Shown one piece after another: positions 1 to 8,205 of a DNA stretch of 64,000 nucleotides (position 1 is the first letter of the stretch; the number at the start of each line of letters is the position of its first letter). Under the pieces are notes generated by a model that was not told the origin of the DNA, searched no databases, and saw only the letters and a program-made list of their open reading frames with translations. Made by a program: the position numbers and the translations under genes. The DNA comes from Anaerolineales bacterium UBA2395 (GTDB taxonomy: Bacteria > Chloroflexota > Anaerolineae > Anaerolineales > Villigracilaceae): assembly GCA_002343775.1 (NCBI GenBank), contig DDSH01000001.1, forward strand, positions 114,919-178,918, in the 5' to 3' direction.

Positions 1-797
1 TAGTTGCCCATCTCGCCGTAGTCTACGGGTTCGTCCATGCAGATGTTGAAGAGTTGCTGGCGTGCTTTGGGATTGTCGAGTGCCAGCAAGAGGGCGCTGA
101 CCAAATCGTCAACGTGGACAAAGTTTCGTTTAACGGGAACAGATTCCAGATTAAGCATGATCGGGATGGTCTGCGTCCGCACATATTCATTCGCAGTTTT
201 CTCATCCACAAAATCACGCCAGCGCGGACCGCCGAAGACATCCTCTCCGAAAGAGAGTTGATATTTGAAGTCATCCTTTTCCATGATCCACGGCGCGCGC
301 AGGCAGCAACCATTCAAGTTGTATTGGATGTAGTACTGTTCGAGCATGACTTCTTCGAGAACTTTGGAGAGCGCGTAACAGCCTTGATACGCGGAATGTT
401 TTTGGGTTTCGGTGACGGGGATGGGATGCGGATAAACGAAATGCCCCATGCCCGCGTCGCCGCCGACCATGATGAACTGCTTGAAGGTGGGGGAGGTACG
501 GCAGGCTTCGAGCAGCCAGAAGAGTCCTTTGACAGCCACATCCATGATTTGCTCAGGCGTCTCTTTGACAGTTGCGAGATGCAGAACATGCGTGACACCG
601 TCCATTGCTTTTTCGACGAGGTCGCGATGTTCGATGGAGCCGTGAATGTTTTGGATGCGTGGGTGAGGGGGGAGTTCGCGGTTATGGCACAAGGCGCGAA
701 CAGTGAAAGAATTGAAACGTGAATCATTCAATAGGCGATTGATAAAAGTCTTGCCTACTTTTCCTGTCGCGCCAGTGACGAGAATGGTGTTAGTCAT
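1..797 (-). CDS. NAD(P)-dependent epimerase/dehydratase (SDR family), 3' end outside window
   Basis: Extended short-chain dehydrogenase fold that probably epimerises, dehydrates or reduces a sugar or nucleotide sugar in the cytoplasm. About 265 residues are visible. The start is an ATG at 797 preceded by GGATG. The N-terminal Rossmann motif GATGKVG (residues 9-15) has the G-x-x-G-x-x-G pattern, and the catalytic YALSK (Y141, K145) gives the YxxxK pair. The frame stays open to base 1, so the C-terminus lies beyond the window. The Gfo/Idh oxidoreductase ends about 100 bases upstream on the same strand, which suggests joint sugar metabolism. The substrate cannot be told from sequence. Confidence 0.85.
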   Translation of the reverse strand, partial: MTNTILVTGATGKVGKTFINRLLNDSRFNSFTVRALCHNRELPPHPRIQNIHGSIEHRDLVEKAMDGVTHVLHLATVKETPEQIMDVAVKGLFWLLEACRTSPTFKQFIMVGGDAGMGHFVYPHPIPVTETQKHSAYQGCYALSKVLEEVMLEQYYIQYNLNGCCLRAPWIMEKDDFKYQLSFGEDVFGGPRWRDFVDEKTANEYVRTQTIPIMLNLESVPVKRNFVHVDDLVSALLLALDNPKARQQLFNICMDEPVDYGEMGN

Positions 798-810
798 TGC
801 ACATCCTTTT

Positions 811-886
811 TTCACCACAGAGAACACGGAGTTCACGGAGATTTTTAAAAGTTTTTCTCAGTGTTCTTTGTGTACTCCGTGGTGAA
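811..886. repeat. Imperfect inverted repeat (31-bp arms)
   Basis: The left arm begins TTCACCACAGAGAACACGGA (811) and the right arm ends TACTCCGTGGTGAA (886). About 24 of 31 positions pair, around a short AT-rich loop. It fills the gap between the epimerase and the Gfo/Idh gene. It resembles dispersed non-coding palindromic elements rather than a terminator, because no T-run follows on either strand. Confidence 0.7.
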
Positions 887-896
887 GATTTTGAGA

Positions 897-2063
897 TTAA
901 CACTTTGTCCATTTCCCATTCGCTTCACTGGACGCGATCACGCTATCCACAAAGCGCACGCCCATCAAACCATCAAAGGAGTTGGGGAAGTAGAGCGCGA
1001 GCGGGTCAGCTTGTTTGCCTGCGCGACGCGCTGCGATCGCTTCGGCAGCGTCGGAATAAATATTTGCGAAGCCATCAGGGAAGCCTTCGGGATGTCCCGC
1101 AACCAAACGTGTGCAACGCGCGGAGAGCGGCAATGTGCCAGGTCCGTTCGGCGTGCGGTTTTGCGAAGGTCCGTCGAGCGGTTTGAAGGTGAGCGCTTGC
1201 GGAACTTCCTGCATCCATTCAAGTGAGCCGCGTGTTCCGCTCACACGAATGCGCAGACAGTTCTCAACTCCAGCCGCGGCTTGTGTCACCCAGAAACTTC
1301 CACGGGCGCCGTTACTGAATCGGAGCATTGCCCCGCCAAAGTCATGGATGATGCGCCCCGGCACGATCGCGCCGACTTCCGCCGCCACTTCGTCCACTTC
1401 CAAGCCTGTGATGAATCTCGTCAGGTTGTGCGCGTGCGTACCGATGTCGCCCATCACGCGCGAAGGTCCGCCGCGCACGGGGTCGAACTTCCAGTTATCG
1501 GGCGAGAAAGTTTTCGTCTCGTCCGCCTTGCCTCCTTGCACATACTCCACTTGCACGAGCCGAATCGTGCCGAGTTCGCCAGCCTCCACCATCGCCTTCG
1601 CCTGCCGCACCATTGGGTAGCCCGTGTAATTGTGCGTGAGGCAAAAGACCAAACCCGTCTCCTGCACTTTTTTGTGCAAGGCTTCGGCTTCGGCGAGCGT
1701 GTTGGTCATGGGCTTGTCGCAGATCACATCGATGCCGCGCTCGAGCGCCCACATTGAATAATCAAAATGACTGTCGTTCGGTGTCATGATGGCAACCGCG
1801 TCGATGCCATCTTTTCTGGATGATTCTTTGTCTAGCAGTTCTTTGACGCTGGAATAGATGCGGTCTGACTCGAAACCAAGTTCGCTCGCATCTTTCTTCG
1901 ATTTGGCAGGGTCAGACGAAAAGATGCCTGTCACAATCTGATAGCGGTCATCGCGCCGCGCCGATTGTCTGTGCATTGCACCGATGAACGACCCCGTCCC
2001 GCCGCCGATGACAGCGAGCCTTAACCGACGACCTAGAAAGTCAATGACTGGATTCAACGACAT
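897..2063 (-). CDS. Gfo/Idh/MocA family oxidoreductase
   Basis: NAD(P)-dependent dehydrogenase, 388 aa, of the family that oxidises or reduces sugars, inositols and their derivatives. The N-terminal Rossmann domain carries AVIGGGTG (residues 17-24), and CDKPMTNT near residue 135 is the family's E/D-K-P substrate and cofactor loop. GDIGTHAHNL in the C-terminal half is the expected region of catalytic Asp and His. It starts one base after the stop of the UPF0303 gene, so the two are translationally linked. It lies downstream of a sugar ABC transporter and upstream of an epimerase. The actual sugar is unknown. Confidence 0.9.
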   Translation of the reverse strand: MSLNPVIDFLGRRLRLAVIGGGTGSFIGAMHRQSARRDDRYQIVTGIFSSDPAKSKKDASELGFESDRIYSSVKELLDKESSRKDGIDAVAIMTPNDSHFDYSMWALERGIDVICDKPMTNTLAEAEALHKKVQETGLVFCLTHNYTGYPMVRQAKAMVEAGELGTIRLVQVEYVQGGKADETKTFSPDNWKFDPVRGGPSRVMGDIGTHAHNLTRFITGLEVDEVAAEVGAIVPGRIIHDFGGAMLRFSNGARGSFWVTQAAAGVENCLRIRVSGTRGSLEWMQEVPQALTFKPLDGPSQNRTPNGPGTLPLSARCTRLVAGHPEGFPDGFANIYSDAAEAIAARRAGKQADPLALYFPNSFDGLMGVRFVDSVIASSEANGKWTKC

Positions 2064-2064
2064 C

Positions 2065-2532
2065 TTATTTCTCCTCTGCTAAAAATGCGCGGATCGATTC
2101 AACTACAAACTTGTGGTCTTCTTCCTGTGGCAAACCGGAGACGGTGATCGTCCCAACCATGCCTGTGTCTTTTACGATAATGGGGAAGCAGCCGCCATGC
2201 GCGGCGAATTCACTTTCAGAGATGAGGTAGGATTGTTCAATTGTCTTGCCCTTGTGTTTGAGCAATTGCCCCATATAGAACGAACTGTGACCGAAACGAT
2301 TCACCAAGCGTACCTTGCGTTTGACCCACTCATCATTGTCTGCCGAGGTGCCGGGCATACTGTAATGGAAGAGTTGCTGCTGTCCGCGCGTGATGTCGAT
2401 GGTGACGGGGAGGTTTTCGCGCATGGCACGATCCACCATTTGAGTTCCCAATTGCCAAGCGGTGGATTCATTGAAGCAAGTGAACTGAAGTTCATGTTCT
2501 TGTTCGAGTATATTCTTCAGTATGTCTTCCAT
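2065..2532 (-). CDS. UPF0303 / heme-degrading-domain-like protein
   Basis: 155-aa cytoplasmic protein of the UPF0303 family, related to the HbpS/GlcG (haem_degrading) fold. The motif AAHGGCFPI near residue 112 and the closing GLPQEEDHKFV are typical of the group. Members are often encoded next to sugar or polyol oxidoreductases, but their biochemical role is not settled. It forms a two-gene unit with the Gfo/Idh gene. The upstream terminator at 2573-2620 leaves little room for a promoter, so either a promoter overlaps that hairpin or expression relies on read-through from the transporter operon. Confidence 0.8.
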   Translation of the reverse strand: MEDILKNILEQEHELQFTCFNESTAWQLGTQMVDRAMRENLPVTIDITRGQQQLFHYSMPGTSADNDEWVKRKVRLVNRFGHSSFYMGQLLKHKGKTIEQSYLISESEFAAHGGCFPIIVKDTGMVGTITVSGLPQEEDHKFVVESIRAFLAEEK

Positions 2533-2572
2533 GTTTCTATCCTTTATCCGGTGTACATGGCTGAATTTTTAC

Positions 2573-2620
2573 AAAAAAAACCAAGACGATAACTTAATTC
2601 GCTTCATATCGTCCTGGTTT
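2573..2620 (-). terminator. Rho-independent terminator of the sugar ABC operon
   Basis: Read on the minus strand, AACCAGGACGATA pairs with TATCGTCTTGGTT (one G-U pair) across a 15-base loop, followed by a run of eight T. It lies about 60 bases after the permease stop. Confidence 0.85.
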
Positions 2621-2681
2621 TAGTTTTAGTGCGTACTTGAAAGTGATGTTTGCTGCTGTGAAAGATATAAAGCTGCGAGGA

Positions 2682-3845
2682 TTAAACGCTCTTGTTCTTG
2701 TTGTATACATCGAAGAACACGGCAAGCAGAAGCACCAGACCTTTGATGGTCTGCTGCCAGTCGATACCGATACCCAGAATGGACATACCGTTATTCATCA
2801 CGCCGATGAGGAACGCTCCCACCACTGCGCCGATGACCTTGCCAATACCGCCGCTCGCGGAAGCACCACCGATGAAACATGCCGCGATCACATCCAATTC
2901 GAAGCCGTCGCCCGCTTTCGGGGTGGCTGTGTTCAAGCGTGCCGTCACGATCAGACCGGCGAGCGCAGCGAGGACCCCCATGTTCACGAACGTCCCAAAG
3001 AGCAGGCGTGGCGTGTTGACACCGGAGAGGCGGGCAGCCTTCTCGTTTCCACCCATGGCGTAGATGCGACGCCCAATGGTGGTCTGACTGGTGACAAAGG
3101 CATACAGTGTAATGAGGATGGACAGAATCACCATCACGGTCGGGAGACCTTTGTACGATGCCATCAGGAAGCACAACAACATGACGGCACCGGTAATGAA
3201 CGCGTTCTTCAACACAAAGAAGTAGAAGGGGGTAACCTCAAATCCGTATTTCTGCTGATTCTTGCGGGCGCGCCAATCCAACGCGATCAAAATGATGGAG
3301 AGCAGGATTCCGATCAGAATGGTCGTCACATGAAAGCCTTCCACGCCGAAGAAATCCGGGATAAAGCCTGTGCTGAGGCGTTGAAACTCCATGGGGAAGG
3401 GACCCACCGCTTCACCCTGCAGGATGAGCAGGGTCAAGCCACGGAAGATCAACATACCTGCCAGAGTGACAATGAAGGCGGGTATCTTGACGTACGCAAC
3501 CCAATACCCCTGAAAGGCACCAATCGCTGCACCGATGATCAGCGAAACCAGCATGGTCAGGCTCCAGTGTATGTCGAGTTTGACCATCATGACCGCTGCG
3601 ATCGCGCCAACGAACGCCGCCACGGAACCGACAGAAAGGTCGATCCACCCGGAAACGATGATCAGCAGCATACCCAACGCCATAACGATGATGTAGCTGT
3701 TTTGCAGCACAAGATTGGTGATATTGATCGGTCGCATCAGGATGCCATCGGTCTGGTATTGGAAGAAGATCATGATCGTGATCAGGGCGATCAACATCCC
3801 ATATTCACGAATATTGCTTTTGAAGAGAGTGGATAAGGTTTTCAT
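2682..3845 (-). CDS. mmsB: Sugar ABC transporter permease (MmsB/GguB-type)
   Basis: 387-aa inner-membrane permease of the BPD_transp_2 (ribose/xylose) family with about ten hydrophobic segments. It would form the channel of a monosaccharide importer with the ATPase and binding protein just upstream. SGWIDLSVGSVAAFVGA near residues 65-80 is the family's conserved loop, and GGNEKAARLSGVN is the EAA-like ATPase contact region. Its ATG overlaps the ATPase stop by one base (TAATG), so translation is coupled. The XylH/MmsB subgroup has this length, longer than RbsC. A terminator follows at 2573-2620. Confidence 0.9.
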   Translation of the reverse strand: MKTLSTLFKSNIREYGMLIALITIMIFFQYQTDGILMRPINITNLVLQNSYIIVMALGMLLIIVSGWIDLSVGSVAAFVGAIAAVMMVKLDIHWSLTMLVSLIIGAAIGAFQGYWVAYVKIPAFIVTLAGMLIFRGLTLLILQGEAVGPFPMEFQRLSTGFIPDFFGVEGFHVTTILIGILLSIILIALDWRARKNQQKYGFEVTPFYFFVLKNAFITGAVMLLCFLMASYKGLPTVMVILSILITLYAFVTSQTTIGRRIYAMGGNEKAARLSGVNTPRLLFGTFVNMGVLAALAGLIVTARLNTATPKAGDGFELDVIAACFIGGASASGGIGKVIGAVVGAFLIGVMNNGMSILGIGIDWQQTIKGLVLLLAVFFDVYNKNKSV

Positions 3846-5383
3846 TAGGCAGTTACCTCTTGCGTCATAATATATTTCATCACGAGTTCCTGGGATGCTT
3901 CGCTGGCGGGTAATTCACCGACGATCTTGCCTTCGCGCATCACATAGATGCGGTCACAAACTCCTAAAATCTCGGGCAATTCTGACGAGATCAGAATGAT
4001 GCCTTTGCCCTCCGCGGCGAGGCGGTTGATGATCGTGTAAATTTCATACTTCGCGCCTACATCAATGCCGCGGGTCGGCTCATCAAGGATCAATATTTCG
4101 GGGTTGGCGAATAACCATTTGCTCAATACCACTTTTTGCTGGTTCCCACCTGAGAGATTGACAGCCAGCTGCAAGATACTGGAACATTTGATGTTGAGCT
4201 TGTCCTTGTACTCGCTTGTTACAGTCATCTCTTTCGGCTCATTGATAACGACTTTGGCATCCGAGATCGCTTGCAGGTTGGTTAGAGTAATGTTGTTTTT
4301 GATCTCTTCGATCAAAACCAGACCGTAAGCCTTGCGGTCCTCCGTCAGGTAGGCAATGCCATTTGCGATGGCTTTGTCGATGGAGCTGATATCAACCTCT
4401 TTGCCGTGTTTGTAGGCAGTCCCACTGATGCGTGTTCCATACGCCCGCCCGAAAATGCTCATGGCAAGTTCCGTTCTGCCTGAGCCCATCAACCCGGCGA
4501 TCCCCACAACCTCGCCTCTGCGCACATTGAGATTGATATTGGTGCTGACCTTGCGATCCTCATGCAGCGGATGGTACACGTTCCAATCATTGACTTCAAA
4601 AATGATTTCGCCAATATTGGACTCACGCGGTGGGAAGCGGTGGGTCATATCGCGCCCGACCATTCCGCGGATGATGCGGTCTTCCGTGATGGGATCTTTA
4701 TGACAATCAAGAGTTTCGATGGTGGCGCCATCGCGCAGGATCGTGATCGAATCTGCCACCTTGGAAACCTCGCTCAATTTATGAGAGATCAAAACAGACG
4801 AAATACCCTGCGCCTTAAGCTGGAGAAGCAATTCGAGAAGTTTTTCGCTGTCGCTCTCGCTTAATGAAGCCGTCGGCTCGTCCAATATAAGAAGTTTCAC
4901 CTCTTTTGCAAGAGCTTTGGCAATTTCAACCAGCTGCTGCTTGCCGACCCCCATATCGGTGATCAATGTATTGGGCGATTCATGCAAGCCAACTTTTTCG
5001 AGTAATTCCTTGGTCATCGAGATCGACTTGTTCCAGTCAATAACGCCGCCGACGGCTTGCTCGTTGCCAAGGAAGAGATTTTCAGTGATGGAGAGAAAAG
5101 GGATCAGCGCCAGTTCCTGATGGATGATGACGAGCCCGACTTTCTCAGATTCGGTAATATCGCGAAACCGGCATTCCCTGCCCTGAAAAAAGATATCCCC
5201 TTCGTACGTTCCATACGGATACACCCCGCTTAACACCTTCATCAGGGTGGATTTCCCCGCCCCATTCTCACCGACCAGGGCGTGGATCTCACCCTGCCGG
5301 ACACTAAAGCTTACATTATCGAGCGCCTTCACGCCTGGGAAAGTTTTTGTGATATTGCGCATTTCCAAAATTACATCAGACAT
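3845..5383 (-). CDS. mmsA: Sugar ABC transporter ATP-binding protein (MmsA/GguA-type, two ABC domains)
   Basis: Tandem ABC ATPase of about 512 aa that energises the MmsB channel from the cytoplasm. The first domain has Walker A GENGAGKST and Walker B LLILDEPTAS. The second has signature LSGGNQQKVV and Walker B ILILDEPTRGIDVGAK, while its Walker A is degenerate (GLMGSGRTE), as usual for sugar importers. The start at 5383 (MSDVILEM) is chosen because AGGA sits four bases upstream and the product then matches family length. An upstream ATG at 5434 would add 17 unusual residues, though it also has a fair ribosome site. It lies between the binding protein and the permease. Confidence 0.92.
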   Translation of the reverse strand: MSDVILEMRNITKTFPGVKALDNVSFSVRQGEIHALVGENGAGKSTLMKVLSGVYPYGTYEGDIFFQGRECRFRDITESEKVGLVIIHQELALIPFLSITENLFLGNEQAVGGVIDWNKSISMTKELLEKVGLHESPNTLITDMGVGKQQLVEIAKALAKEVKLLILDEPTASLSESDSEKLLELLLQLKAQGISSVLISHKLSEVSKVADSITILRDGATIETLDCHKDPITEDRIIRGMVGRDMTHRFPPRESNIGEIIFEVNDWNVYHPLHEDRKVSTNINLNVRRGEVVGIAGLMGSGRTELAMSIFGRAYGTRISGTAYKHGKEVDISSIDKAIANGIAYLTEDRKAYGLVLIEEIKNNITLTNLQAISDAKVVINEPKEMTVTSEYKDKLNIKCSSILQLAVNLSGGNQQKVVLSKWLFANPEILILDEPTRGIDVGAKYEIYTIINRLAAEGKGIILISSELPEILGVCDRIYVMREGKIVGELPASEASQELVMKYIMTQEVTA

Positions 5384-5563
5384 GTTTTCCTGTCCTTGGT
5401 GGTTTGGAGTTTTGAACGATAAATCGATTACCATTTTAATCTGTCCTGTCTCAATAGCAAGGCAGACGGGGGATGATTTTGGGGATGAATAAAATCACAA
5501 TAATGATAAGAAATGATTTTTTGATTGAGAACAAATCAGACAGTAGAAAGATCGTTCGGAAAT

Positions 5564-5599
5564 AAAAGGGTGTGAGAGGCAAGCCTCTCACACCCTTTT
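5564..5599 (-). terminator. Strong hairpin between binding-protein and ATPase genes (attenuator or mRNA stabiliser)
   Basis: GGGTGTGAGAGGC (5568-5580) and GCCTCTCACACCC (5583-5595) are perfect complements around AA, with A4 and T4 on the outer flanks. On the minus strand it begins just after the binding-protein stop. In such operons an intercistronic hairpin usually gives excess binding protein over membrane subunits. Confidence 0.8.
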
Positions 5600-5607
5600 A
5601 TTACTTG

Positions 5608-6699
5608 TTACTTGAGCTGGTCGGCAGTGTAGTAGCCGCTTTCGACGAGGTACTTCTCGTAGTTGGTGACATCAACACTGAACGGGGTCAGCAGGTAGGA
5701 GGGGACAACCTTAACGCCGTTGTCATAGGTCGAGGTGTCGTTGATCGGCACTTCCTGTCCCTTGAGCGCGGCATCCACCATGGCGGCGGTCTGCTTGGCG
5801 AGTTCGCGGGTGTCCTTGAAGACGGTGTAGGTCTGTTCGCCGGCGATCATGGCTTTGACGGAGGCGATTTCAGCATCCTGACCGGTGATGACCGGCATGG
5901 GCTGATCGGCGGTGCCATAGCCAACGCTCTTCAGCGCGGAGATAATACCGATGGAAAGACCATCGTAGGGGGAGAGGACCGCATCAACACGCTTGTCGGT
6001 GTAGTAGGCGCTCAGGAGGTTTTCCATGCGAGCCTGGGCAACAATGCCGTCCCAGCGCAGGGTGGATACCTTGTCCATACCGGTCTGCCCGGACTGAACG
6101 ACGAGCTTGCCGCTGTCGATGTAGGGCTGGAGCACGGACATGGCGCCATCATAGAAGTAGAACGCATTGGTGTCGTCGGGGGAACCGCCAAAGAGCTCGA
6201 TGTTGAAGGGACCTTCTGCATTCTTCAGGTCAAGACCTTCTTCGATCTGGGAGCCCATGATCACGCCGACGCCGAAGTTATCGAAGGTGGCGTAGTAGTC
6301 AACATTCTCAGAGTTGACCAGCAGGCGGTCGTAAGCGATGACAAGCACGCCGGCTTCCTTGGCTTTGGCGAGCGCATCGGTCAGGGTGCTGCCGTCAATG
6401 GCGGCGATAACGAGCACATCCGCGCCCTTGGTGATCATGTTTTCGATCTGGGCAAGCTGGTTCGGGATGTCGTCGTCAGCAAACTGCAGGTCGGTATCGT
6501 AGCCCATGGCTTCGAATTCCTTGACCATGCTTTCACCGTCGGAGATCCAGCGGGTGGAGGTCTTGGTGGGCATGGAAATGCCGACCAACTTTGTTTCCTC
6601 GGCGGGGGCTTCTTCCGCAGCCGGGGTGCCGCAGGCAGAAAGTACAAAACTGACCAGTACGAGCACTGCGATAAGGGTGTACATCACTTTCTTGGACAT
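5608..6699 (-). CDS. chvE: Monosaccharide ABC transporter substrate-binding lipoprotein (ChvE-like)
   Basis: 363-aa periplasmic-binding-protein-type lipoprotein that captures a monosaccharide outside the membrane and hands it to MmsAB. The signal peptide has basic start MSKK, a hydrophobic core and lipobox LSAC (Cys near residue 22), then an A/E-rich linker. VGISMPTKTSTRWISDG and VLVIAAIDGSTLTDAL are hallmarks of the ChvE branch. The ribosome site is AAGGAG just before ATG. About 220 bases of leader separate it from the LacI gene upstream. The true ligand (xylose, arabinose, galactose or glucose type) cannot be assigned. Confidence 0.9.
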   Translation of the reverse strand: MSKKVMYTLIAVLVLVSFVLSACGTPAAEEAPAEETKLVGISMPTKTSTRWISDGESMVKEFEAMGYDTDLQFADDDIPNQLAQIENMITKGADVLVIAAIDGSTLTDALAKAKEAGVLVIAYDRLLVNSENVDYYATFDNFGVGVIMGSQIEEGLDLKNAEGPFNIELFGGSPDDTNAFYFYDGAMSVLQPYIDSGKLVVQSGQTGMDKVSTLRWDGIVAQARMENLLSAYYTDKRVDAVLSPYDGLSIGIISALKSVGYGTADQPMPVITGQDAEIASVKAMIAGEQTYTVFKDTRELAKQTAAMVDAALKGQEVPINDTSTYDNGVKVVPSYLLTPFSVDVTNYEKYLVESGYYTADQLK

Positions 6700-6920
6700 T
6701 TCTTCTCCTTAGTTATCGTTCGGGAATGTGATATTGGCTGGTATTTCAACAGGAGGGAACCGGTTCGATCCTTCTCCTGCGCAGGGAGCTTGCCCTCAGA
6801 CGCCAATGTATCCGGGCGCACTTCCTGCATTTCGAGTTTCTTGTTTCGCTTCCAAATCACCTCCTTTCAATGTCGGTAATATGTAGAAAAATGAACAGGA
6901 TGAAAATAAAACCGATTCCA

Positions 6921-7964
6921 TCAAGCGCTTTCACGCACCACCAAATTCGGCTGGATAAACCAGGATTGGGCGGGGATGATCTGGTTGTTCTGTCTCGCCT
7001 GGATCATTTCCACGATCCTTTGCACGGCTTCTTCGCCGAGCAGTTGCAGGTCTTGAGAAATTGTCGTCAGGGAGGGATAAAAATGGGCAGACTCGGGCAG
7101 GTTATCGAAACCGACGACTGCCAATTGCTCAGGCATGCGGATCCCCAATCGATGAGCTTCCCGCAAAACACTTAACGCCATCTGATCGTTGGCAACGAAG
7201 ATCGAGTCCATGTATGGATATGCTTCCAAAAGTTGATGAAATGCCTGTTCACCGCTCGCAGAGGACCAATTCCCCTCGGTACAAAATTGCTCCGAAGCAT
7301 CCAACCCCGCTTTTTCAAGTGTCTCGCGCCAGCCGCGCTTTCGCTCCTGTGCTTCCCACCAGCTTAACGGACCTGCGATATGCCCGATCCTTTTTTTTCC
7401 GGTGGTCAGCAAATGCTGCATCGCCATTACCGCCCCTTGATAGTTGTCTGTCGCCACACTGGATACGCCCTTCCGGGGCTGCATTGCCAGAAAAAGAACC
7501 GGCACGGGAATGCTTTCCAGACGTTCATCCAGCCATGCGTGGTTGCTTCCGATTTCAGGCGCTGCCCACAGAATGCCATCCACCTGGCGGGCAAGCAAAG
7601 AGTCGATCACGTCGTCGATGCGGCTCGAGTCGAAATTATCCAACTCCTTCATCACCATCATGTAACCAAGCGCATCTGCCTGGTCGGCGACCCCGTTAAG
7701 GGTGCGCGAGGGTCCGATATACTTCAGACCAAACGTGACGACCCCAAGCGTGTAACTGCGCTGCTGGATCAAACTTCGAGCTAAGGTGCTGGGATGATAC
7801 CCTAAACGCTCCACAACCTCTTCCACTCGTTGGCGGGTATCCTCTGAAACGTAGGAGAACTTGTTCATCACGCGTGAAACGGTTTGTGTGGATACACCTG
7901 CCGCTTGGGCAACGTCTTTAATTGTGACGCGTTTCTTTTGGATGGGGAGGGTCAAGGAAATCAC
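6921..7964 (-). CDS. LacI-family transcriptional regulator
   Basis: 347-aa repressor or activator with an N-terminal helix-turn-helix (VTIKDVAQAAGVSTQTVSRVMN, residues 13-34, quoted in two parts: VTIKDVAQAAG and VSTQTVSRVMN) and a periplasmic-binding-like effector domain, ending with the typical GFDNLPESAHFYPSLTT region. The GTG at 7964 is the longest start; a TTG at 7955 has the better ribosome site (AGGTGA, five bases away) and may be the real one. Two overlapping operator palindromes sit directly upstream, which points to autoregulation. It probably also controls the adjacent sugar transporter, but no second full operator was found before the binding-protein gene. Confidence 0.9.
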   Translation of the reverse strand: MISLTLPIQKKRVTIKDVAQAAGVSTQTVSRVMNKFSYVSEDTRQRVEEVVERLGYHPSTLARSLIQQRSYTLGVVTFGLKYIGPSRTLNGVADQADALGYMMVMKELDNFDSSRIDDVIDSLLARQVDGILWAAPEIGSNHAWLDERLESIPVPVLFLAMQPRKGVSSVATDNYQGAVMAMQHLLTTGKKRIGHIAGPLSWWEAQERKRGWRETLEKAGLDASEQFCTEGNWSSASGEQAFHQLLEAYPYMDSIFVANDQMALSVLREAHRLGIRMPEQLAVVGFDNLPESAHFYPSLTTISQDLQLLGEEAVQRIVEMIQARQNNQIIPAQSWFIQPNLVVRESA

Positions 7965-7973
7965 CTAGTAAAC

Positions 7974-8003
7974 ATGTTATCGATAACATGTTATCGATAA
8001 CAT
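7974..8003. promoter_or_regulatory. Tandem LacI-type operators
   Basis: The 16-base perfect palindrome ATGTTATCGATAACAT occurs twice, at 7974-7989 and 7988-8003, sharing two bases. The central CG and the position ten bases before the regulator start fit a LacI-family operator. The 14-base spacing puts both sites on nearly the same helix region, so two dimers or alternative registers may compete. Confidence 0.8.
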
Positions 8004-8101
8004 AATACCAAAACTGTATACCAGAGTCAAGTGGCAGTTTGTCAAAAATGTCACCATTTCGAGTAACAAGTAAAAAACGCCAAAAGATATTTAGACAAGC
8101 T

Positions 8102-8120
8102 GACCGCTGACACGGTCTAT
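8102..8120. repeat. Small imperfect palindrome, copy A
   Basis: GACCG and CGGTC arms followed by TAT. A related sequence occurs at 11910-11938 (both contain GACCG near CGGTCTAT). It lies in the 240-base gap between the LacI gene and glycerate kinase, which otherwise shows only AT-rich sequence. Confidence 0.4.
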
Positions 8121-8205
8121 GGCATGCAAAGGAACAATCGGTGGAATACGTTTATGAGCCAATCAGGAAAATAGTCCCCGCTATTTTTTACATCACCAGA
8201 AATCA

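Noticed and set aside
2637..3836. 399-codon plus-strand frame opposite the permease gene
   Set aside because: Very His/Asp/Gln-rich, low-complexity translation typical of an antisense shadow of a hydrophobic gene.
5572..6879. Long plus-strand open frame (435 codons) opposite the sugar-binding-protein gene
   Set aside because: Exactly antisense to a gene with signal peptide, lipobox and family motifs; the plus-strand translation shows no recognisable domain.
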